Source: Pseudomonadota bacterium
GTDB taxonomy: Bacteria; Pseudomonadota; Gammaproteobacteria; Burkholderiales; Burkholderiaceae_C
Assembly (NCBI GenBank): GCA_021848345.1
Contig: JAJZUV010000010.1
Coordinates: 29,417-93,416, forward strand
DNA: 64,000 nt
Direction: 5' to 3'
How positions within the stretch are numbered: position 1 is the stretch's first letter; every line of letters starts with the position of its first letter. The notes under the pieces were generated by a model. The model did no database searches, was not told the origin of the DNA, and saw only the letters and a list, made by a program, of their open reading frames with translations. A program made the position numbers and the translations under genes. Positions 60,286-64,000 of this stretch are shown here, in pieces.

Positions 60286-60878
60286 GGTGCTTGCTCACCG
60301 AACCAGCGTAGTTGCAGGCATTCGCGCAGCCGCAACCGGGCGCGCGAAAGCATCTGCCATACGTTGGTCGCGCTGAACCCCAGCTCCTGACAGATCTCGT
60401 CGGTGCCCAGCTCCAGCCACTCGCGCATGAGGAACACGCGCCCGAGCTGGCCGGGCAGCAGGTCCATGCAGGCCTCCAGCACTTCGAGGAACTGCTTCTG
60501 GCGCAGCACTTCGGACGGAGCGCTCCACAGCTGCGGCGCCTGCGCGAAATGCCCGTCGGCCTGGAACATGTGCTCGGTGGGGTCCTCGTCGTCGCCGGCG
60601 TCGTCGAGCTGCTGCTCGCGCTGGCGCTGGCGCAACTGGTCCAGCACCTTGTGCTTGAGAATGCCCACCACCCAGGTCTGCAACTGGGCGCGCGCGCCGA
60701 AGCGCGGCAGGCCTTCGATGGCCGCCAGCAGGGCCTCCGACACCGCGTCCTCGGCCCAGGCGCGGTTGCGCAACTGCAGCAGCGCCAGGCGCATGAGCGT
60801 CGGGCGCAGGCCTTCGATGCGGGCCAGCCACTGGGCCTGCTGCTCGGGACTGGCGTTGCTGGATTCGGAGTCGCTCAT
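60282..60878 (-). CDS. ECF-family RNA polymerase sigma factor
   Basis: 198 residues from MSDSESSNASP. Sigma region 2 (LMRLALLQLRNRAWAEDAVS, FGARAQLQTWVVGILKHKVL) and region 4 (GQLGRVFLMREWLELGTDEI, CQELGFSATNVWQMLSRARL) are complete, without regions 1 and 3. It is cotranscribed with a zinc-finger anti-sigma (4-base overlap). A promoter-like pair upstream of the bufA operon and of doxX, both flanking this gene, is probably its target. Confidence 0.93.
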   Translation of the reverse strand: MSDSESSNASPEQQAQWLARIEGLRPTLMRLALLQLRNRAWAEDAVSEALLAAIEGLPRFGARAQLQTWVVGILKHKVLDQLRQRQREQQLDDAGDDEDPTEHMFQADGHFAQAPQLWSAPSEVLRQKQFLEVLEACMDLLPGQLGRVFLMREWLELGTDEICQELGFSATNVWQMLSRARLRLRECLQLRWFGEQAP

Positions 60879-60951
60879 GGCGGATGGGCGCGCGCGGGGG
60901 CGACGCAACTGCCCGGATTCTTCCACAGCTCGCGTCGCTGCGACGCGGCGA

Positions 60952-60980
60952 TGTCAGGAAGCGCCGCGCCGCGCGACCAA
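60952..60980 (+). promoter_or_regulatory. Candidate ECF sigma promoter of doxX
   Basis: TGTCAGGAA, 13 bases, CGACCAA, ending 46 bases before the doxX ATG. The same words occur at 63741-63770 in front of bufA on the other strand, 13 against 14 bases apart. If the hexamers are TGTCAG and CGACCA the spacers are 16 and 17, usual for ECF promoters. Confidence 0.6.
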
Positions 60981-61026
60981 ACGGGCATCGCGGCATGGTG
61001 CCGCGTCCATCCCGAGGAGACCGCCG

Positions 61027-61518
61027 ATGTCCGCTTCCCTGTCGCCCAAGACGCCCTTCGATCTGCTGCGCCTGCCGCTGCATGCCTGGAGCCTGGCCAG
61101 CCGCGTGCTGGACGCGCTGCGCGCGCCCGCACTGCTGGCCGCTCGGCTGTACGTGTCCTACGTGTTCTTCCATTCCGGCCTGGAGAGCCTGCACAACTGG
61201 CGGGGCACGGTGTGGCTGTACCAGAACGAATTCCACGTGCTGTTGCTGCCGCCGCTGGTCGCCGCGCTGGTGGGCAGCGCCGGCGAGTTGCTGCTGCCTC
61301 CCTTCGTCGCGCTGGGCCTGGGCGGACGCTTCGCCGCCACCGGGCTGTTCGTGGTCAACGCGGTGGCCCTGCTGTCGTACATGTACGCGCTGCAGCCGGC
61401 GGCCATCGAGTTGCACTACATCTGGGGCTCGCTGATCGCCTCGGTCGCGCTGTGGGGGCCGGGCGGCTGGTCCGTCGATGCCTGGCTGGCCTCGCGCCGT
61501 GCGCCCGGCCGGGCCTGA
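61027..61518 (+). CDS. DoxX-family membrane protein of the bufferin locus
   Basis: 163 residues from MSASLSPKTPFDLLRLPLHA after GAGGAGACCGCCG. Four hydrophobic segments: LLAARLYVSYVFFHSGLESLH, FHVLLLPPLVAALVGSAGELL, LGGRFAATGLFVVNAVALLS and the last near LHYIWGSLIASVALW. DoxX proteins are predicted quinone-linked or redox membrane proteins and are a frequent fourth gene of DUF2282/DUF692/DUF2063 loci. It sits on the opposite strand from the other three, under its own copy of the shared promoter. Confidence 0.88.
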   Translation: MSASLSPKTPFDLLRLPLHAWSLASRVLDALRAPALLAARLYVSYVFFHSGLESLHNWRGTVWLYQNEFHVLLLPPLVAALVGSAGELLLPPFVALGLGGRFAATGLFVVNAVALLSYMYALQPAAIELHYIWGSLIASVALWGPGGWSVDAWLASRRAPGRA

Positions 61519-61570
61519 GCCGATGCGGGCGGCGCCTGGCGCCGCCCCGAGACAGGCCACTTCGAAGGTT

Positions 61571-62413
61571 TCAGCGTCCCGTCCGCGGGGCGCAGGGCTC
61601 GACGCCGTCGAGCCAGCCCTCGCGCACCGCGCGCTGCAGCCAGGCCGCGAAGTCCCAGTCCCCACCGGCACTGCGCAAGGCCGCCTCCACGCTGGCGCCG
61701 CGCTTCAGCGCCCGCACCCAGCGGCGCTCCGCCGCCCCCAGGGGCTCGCATTGCACGCCCTCGGCGCCGCGCCAGGCCCAGGCGCACTGCGCGCCATGCT
61801 CCAGCACGAGGCGCAGGCTCTCGCCGTCCACGTCGCCGCGACGATGCAGTTGCCACAGGCCGGCTACCGGCCAGCGCGAATCCAGCACCGCCGTAGCCGG
61901 CGCCAGGCGCAGACGCAGGCGCGACGGGTCGCTGCCGGCCAGGGCTCGCAGGTCCTGCTCGGCCAGGTGCGCGGCCTCGGCGTATTGCAGTTGCCACAGC
62001 GCCCAGTCCAGGCGCGCGCTGTCGCGCGGCCAGGGCCACGGACGCAGCCGGCGCACGCGCCCCAGGTAGTCGGCAAATTCGGCGCCGATGGCGCCGAGGT
62101 CGCCCACGCGAGGCGGGCGCGCATGCCAGTAGGCGGCGCACAGCGCGCGCATGGCTTGCTCGCCCAGCATGACCGCCAGGGTCGGGAACTGCGCCATCAG
62201 CGCACGCTCGGCGTGCGAGCGCGCATTGCCGCGCATGGCGTCCAGCCCGGCCTTCCAGGCCAGGCGCCTCGTGTCCAGGTTCAGCACCGCGGCGGGCCGC
62301 GGCTCGGCCCGCGTGTCGAACAAGACACGCACCAGCGCCTGCTGGCGCAGCGACTCCCTGCGCCAGGCCGGATCGGATTCCTGCGGTTCGCCCGCGGGGT
62401 GGTTCATCACCAT
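61571..62413 (-). CDS. bufC: DUF2063 protein, partner of the MNIO maturase (BufC-like)
   Basis: 280 residues from ATG 62413; a GTG at 62419 overlapping the previous stop as GTGA is also possible. The DUF2063 N-terminal domain (RRESLRQQALVRVLFDTRAE, GNARSHAERALMAQFPTLAVMLGEQAM) is followed by a second helical domain ending GDWDFAAWLQRAVREGWLDG. DUF2063 proteins deliver the precursor peptide to the DUF692 enzyme. It is the third gene of the leftward bufA-bufB-bufC operon. Confidence 0.88.
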   Translation of the reverse strand: MVMNHPAGEPQESDPAWRRESLRQQALVRVLFDTRAEPRPAAVLNLDTRRLAWKAGLDAMRGNARSHAERALMAQFPTLAVMLGEQAMRALCAAYWHARPPRVGDLGAIGAEFADYLGRVRRLRPWPWPRDSARLDWALWQLQYAEAAHLAEQDLRALAGSDPSRLRLRLAPATAVLDSRWPVAGLWQLHRRGDVDGESLRLVLEHGAQCAWAWRGAEGVQCEPLGAAERRWVRALKRGASVEAALRSAGGDWDFAAWLQRAVREGWLDGVEPCAPRTGR

Positions 62414-62415
62414 GC

Positions 62416-63309
62416 TCACGCGACCTCGGCGCGACGCGACGCGGCCTGCGTCAGCCGCTCGCGCGCCTGCGCCGCCTGATCCAGCAGCACGGGGAGTTCG
62501 GGAATCGCCGTGTCCCATTCGATCAGCGTGGGCACCGGGCCCAGCAGACCGAGCGCGTGCTCGTAGGCCTGCCAGACCTGGGACGACACGGCGCTGCCGT
62601 GGTCGTCGATGACCAGGCCTTGCTGCACGCTGTGCCCCGCCAGGTGGATCTCTCCCACGCTGGGGCCGGCGCCGGCCTGCGCCAGTGCATCCAGCCACGC
62701 GCGCACCTCGCGCAGCGGCGAGGCCGCCCCGCGGTTGCGCGCATTGACCATCAGATTGTTCACGTCGAGCAGCAGGCCGCAGCCGCTGCGTCGGGTCAGT
62801 TCGGCGAAGAACTCGGGCTCGGGCATCTCCGAGTCGCCGAACTCGATGTAGCTGCTCAGGTTCTCCACCAGGATCGGGCGCCGCAAGCGCTCCTGCACCT
62901 GTTGCACGTTGCTTTCCAGCACGCGCAGCTGCGCGCGCGTGAAGGCCACCGGCAGCAGGTCGTTGGCATGCACCACGCCGCGCGCGCCCAGCGGCGCGCG
63001 CGCGAAGCACGCATGGTCCGACACGCGGGCGGGCTCGATGCGCTCGACCAGCGCGGCCAGGCGCTCCAGGTGCTGCTCATCCACGCCGCAGGCCGAACCC
63101 AGCGCCAGGCCCACGCCGTGCAGGCTCACCGGGTACAGGCCGCGCATGTGCCGGAGCACCTGCGCGGCCGCGTCGTCGGGGCAGAAGAAGTTCTCCGAAT
63201 GCACCTCGACGAAACCCAGCTCGGGTCGCTCGCGCGCCACCCGCGCATAGTGCGCGTGGCGTAGCCCGATGCCGGCCGCCATGGGCGCCAGCCGATTCGA
63301 GCTGGGCAT
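62416..63309 (-). CDS. bufB: DUF692 / MNIO multinuclear iron oxidase (BufB-like)
   Basis: 297 residues from MPSSNRLAPM with GGAGAGGACG ahead. TIM-barrel MNIO family with iron-ligand motifs in order: GFVEVHSENFF, SLHGVGLALGS, RVSDHACFA, VHANDLLPVAF, ILVENLSSYIEFG, LLLDVNNLMVNA, GEIHLAGHS and LIEWDTAIPELP. Homologues (MbnB, TglH, HvfB, BufB) modify cysteines of a ribosomal peptide to thiooxazole or oxazolone-thioamide groups. Here the substrate should be the four-Cys peptide encoded 32 bases upstream. Confidence 0.94.
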   Translation of the reverse strand: MPSSNRLAPMAAGIGLRHAHYARVARERPELGFVEVHSENFFCPDDAAAQVLRHMRGLYPVSLHGVGLALGSACGVDEQHLERLAALVERIEPARVSDHACFARAPLGARGVVHANDLLPVAFTRAQLRVLESNVQQVQERLRRPILVENLSSYIEFGDSEMPEPEFFAELTRRSGCGLLLDVNNLMVNARNRGAASPLREVRAWLDALAQAGAGPSVGEIHLAGHSVQQGLVIDDHGSAVSSQVWQAYEHALGLLGPVPTLIEWDTAIPELPVLLDQAAQARERLTQAASRRAEVA

Positions 63310-63341
63310 CGTCCTCTCCGGAGTACGCATCCGCCCGGGCC

Positions 63342-63671
63342 TCACATCATGTGCTTGGCCATCTTCGCCTCGAAGGCCTTGGTCTTCGCCGGATCGGCGA
63401 GCACGGCCTTGGCCTGGGCCATGTCCAGCCCCCCCATCTTGGCGCAGGTGCCGCTGGGTTCCACGACGAAATCGCCCGGGTTGTAGTTCATGTGGGCGGT
63501 GCCCTTGCAGGAGTGCAGGCCCGACAGGCCGGCACAGTCGTTGTGCCCGGCCGTCGCCACGCCGAAGCATTTGCCCAGCGTGTCGGCATGCGCGGCGCTG
63601 GCCACGCCGAGCGATCCCAGGGCCAGCAGCGAAGCGGCGGCGGCGGCTTGGACGAGTTGACGCTTGTTCAT
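63342..63671 (-). CDS. bufA: Bufferin-type precursor peptide (DUF2282/BufA family)
   Basis: 109 residues from MNKRQLVQAAAAASLLALGS; TGAGGAGTCTGAAATC lies before the ATG. A signal peptide ending AHA (about 1-29) precedes a mature part of 80 residues with four cysteines: C35 (GKCFGVATAG), C46 (HNDCAGL), C55 (HSCKGT) and C76 (PSGTCAKMGG). This CxG...NDC...SC...PxGTC spacing is that of bufferin-1 peptides, which are cysteine-modified by the MNIO enzyme and bind copper in the periplasm. It heads the operon; a 30-residue Ala/Lys helical tail (AQAKAVLADPAKTKAFEAKM) is added at the end, longer than in typical BufA. Confidence 0.9.
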   Translation of the reverse strand: MNKRQLVQAAAAASLLALGSLGVASAAHADTLGKCFGVATAGHNDCAGLSGLHSCKGTAHMNYNPGDFVVEPSGTCAKMGGLDMAQAKAVLADPAKTKAFEAKMAKHMM

Positions 63672-63740
63672 GATTTCAGACTCCTCACGGGATAGGTTGT
63701 ACAGGTGGATCGAAGTGGATCGAATGCGCTCCACGCCGGC

Positions 63741-63770
63741 TTGGTCGTGTCGGCGCGCGCTTTCCTGACA
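63741..63770 (-). promoter_or_regulatory. Candidate ECF sigma promoter of the bufA operon
   Basis: On the minus strand TGTCAGGAA, 14 bases, CGACCAA; the -10-like word is 70 bases before the bufA ATG. It matches the doxX promoter element word for word at both ends. Confidence 0.6.
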
Positions 63771-63860
63771 ATCCGCGTGCGCGCGAATTCGTAACCCTTC
63801 GTGACATTCGGCACGGGCCCTAGTGCCCTGTCCCGCTAATAACTGTCATTTCGTTCGTGT

Positions 63861-63948
63861 GCCTGCGGGAGCGATCGGCGGTTGCCCGCACAGGGTCAAG
63901 ACTGGGCGTCTTGACCCTGTGCGGGCGGCCGGCGAGGGCCCCGCAGGC
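63861..63948. repeat. Nested inverted repeat with a 19-bp perfect stem
   Basis: Inner stem GCCCGCACAGGGTCAAGAC (63884-63902), loop TGGGC, and the exact reverse complement (63908-63926). Around it GCCTGCGGG (63861-63869) pairs with CCCGCAGGC (63940-63948). Too long and regular for chance. It could be a terminator, a mobile-element end or a folded regulatory RNA; sequence beyond the edge is needed to tell. Confidence 0.7.
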
Positions 63949-64000
63949 GCCGAACCCTTCGGGCTGGGCCGTATCGGGGCGCATGCGGCGTTGCGGCCAC

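Larger units (their letters stand above)
63672..64000. other. 329-base right end: bufA upstream region and a large hairpin, no gene seen
   Basis: From the bufA ATG it holds the ribosome site and promoter-like element to 63770, about 90 bases of plain sequence, then the hairpin at 63861-63948. No ORF over 40 codons with a ribosome site was found; the last 50 bases could be the end of a gene beyond the window. Confidence 0.5.

Noticed and set aside
63861-63948. Integron attC site
   Set aside because: The inverted repeat is perfect and lacks the R'' and R' box core GTTRRRY/RYYYAAC; no integrase nearby.

Overview
The window is GC-rich, densely packed bacterial chromosome. The minor-pilin order fimT-pilV-pilW-pilX-pilY1, the acyl-CoA catabolism islands, the porin and the DUF692/DUF2282 metallophore genes all point to a betaproteobacterium, most likely Burkholderiales. 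No genus can be fixed from the sequence. No rRNA, CRISPR array, integrase or complete insertion sequence was seen; there is one tRNA (Asp, GTC).

Layout. (1) 1-9249: a fatty or dicarboxylic acyl-CoA degradation cluster. An IclR regulator heads a leftward run (FadB/PimF-like bifunctional enzyme, CurA-like reductase, APH-fold kinase). A rightward run carries paired large and small acyl-CoA dehydrogenases, an SDR and a quinone-reductase-like enzyme. (2) 9395-16927: a Bcr-type MFS exporter; a coupled pfkB / Lon-like protease / small ORF unit with an FNR-like box upstream; an SDR with Phe in place of the catalytic Tyr; and a protein whose C-terminal half is a degenerate 3-dehydroquinate synthase domain. 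(3) 17005-23485: amino-acid and redox enzymes (threonine aldolase, serine dehydratase, DadA-like, nitroreductase, GMC oxidoreductase). (4) 23558-29192: a 187-bp tandem repeat, then mmsA with a divergent LysR regulator, a thiolase broken by a 1-base frameshift, an enoyl-CoA hydratase and a glyoxalase. (5) 29226-33734: an accessory stretch with a three-gene overlapping cassette (two membrane proteins around a glycine-zipper, effector-like protein) and a PIN toxin whose antitoxin is frameshifted. (6) 33886-42349: a DsrE-like protein, a porin, and the type IV pilus minor-pilin/PilY1 operon. (7) 42494-53459: diguanylate cyclase, flippase, exporters, alcohol dehydrogenase, a DUF1501/DUF1800 pair. 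(8) 53541-59960: asparaginase II, tRNA-Asp, an MgtC/DUF4010 membrane protein, a YeeE/YedE sulfur-transport pair, and a two-subunit molybdenum hydroxylase. (9) 60067-63671: an ECF sigma factor and zinc-finger anti-sigma next to a bufferin-type metallophore cluster (DUF2282-like four-Cys precursor, DUF692/MNIO maturase, DUF2063 partner) and a DoxX protein.

The most interesting system is region 9. The precursor operon and the divergently placed doxX share an almost identical promoter-like pair (TGTCAGGAA, 13-14 bases, CGACCAA), which I read as the recognition sequence of the adjacent ECF sigma factor. Next are the AroB-derived pseudoenzyme fusion (15929-16927) and the effector/immunity-like cassette (30211-32401). 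Two single-base indels in homopolymers (thiolase C6, antitoxin G5) either mark real gene decay or are sequence errors; read data would decide.
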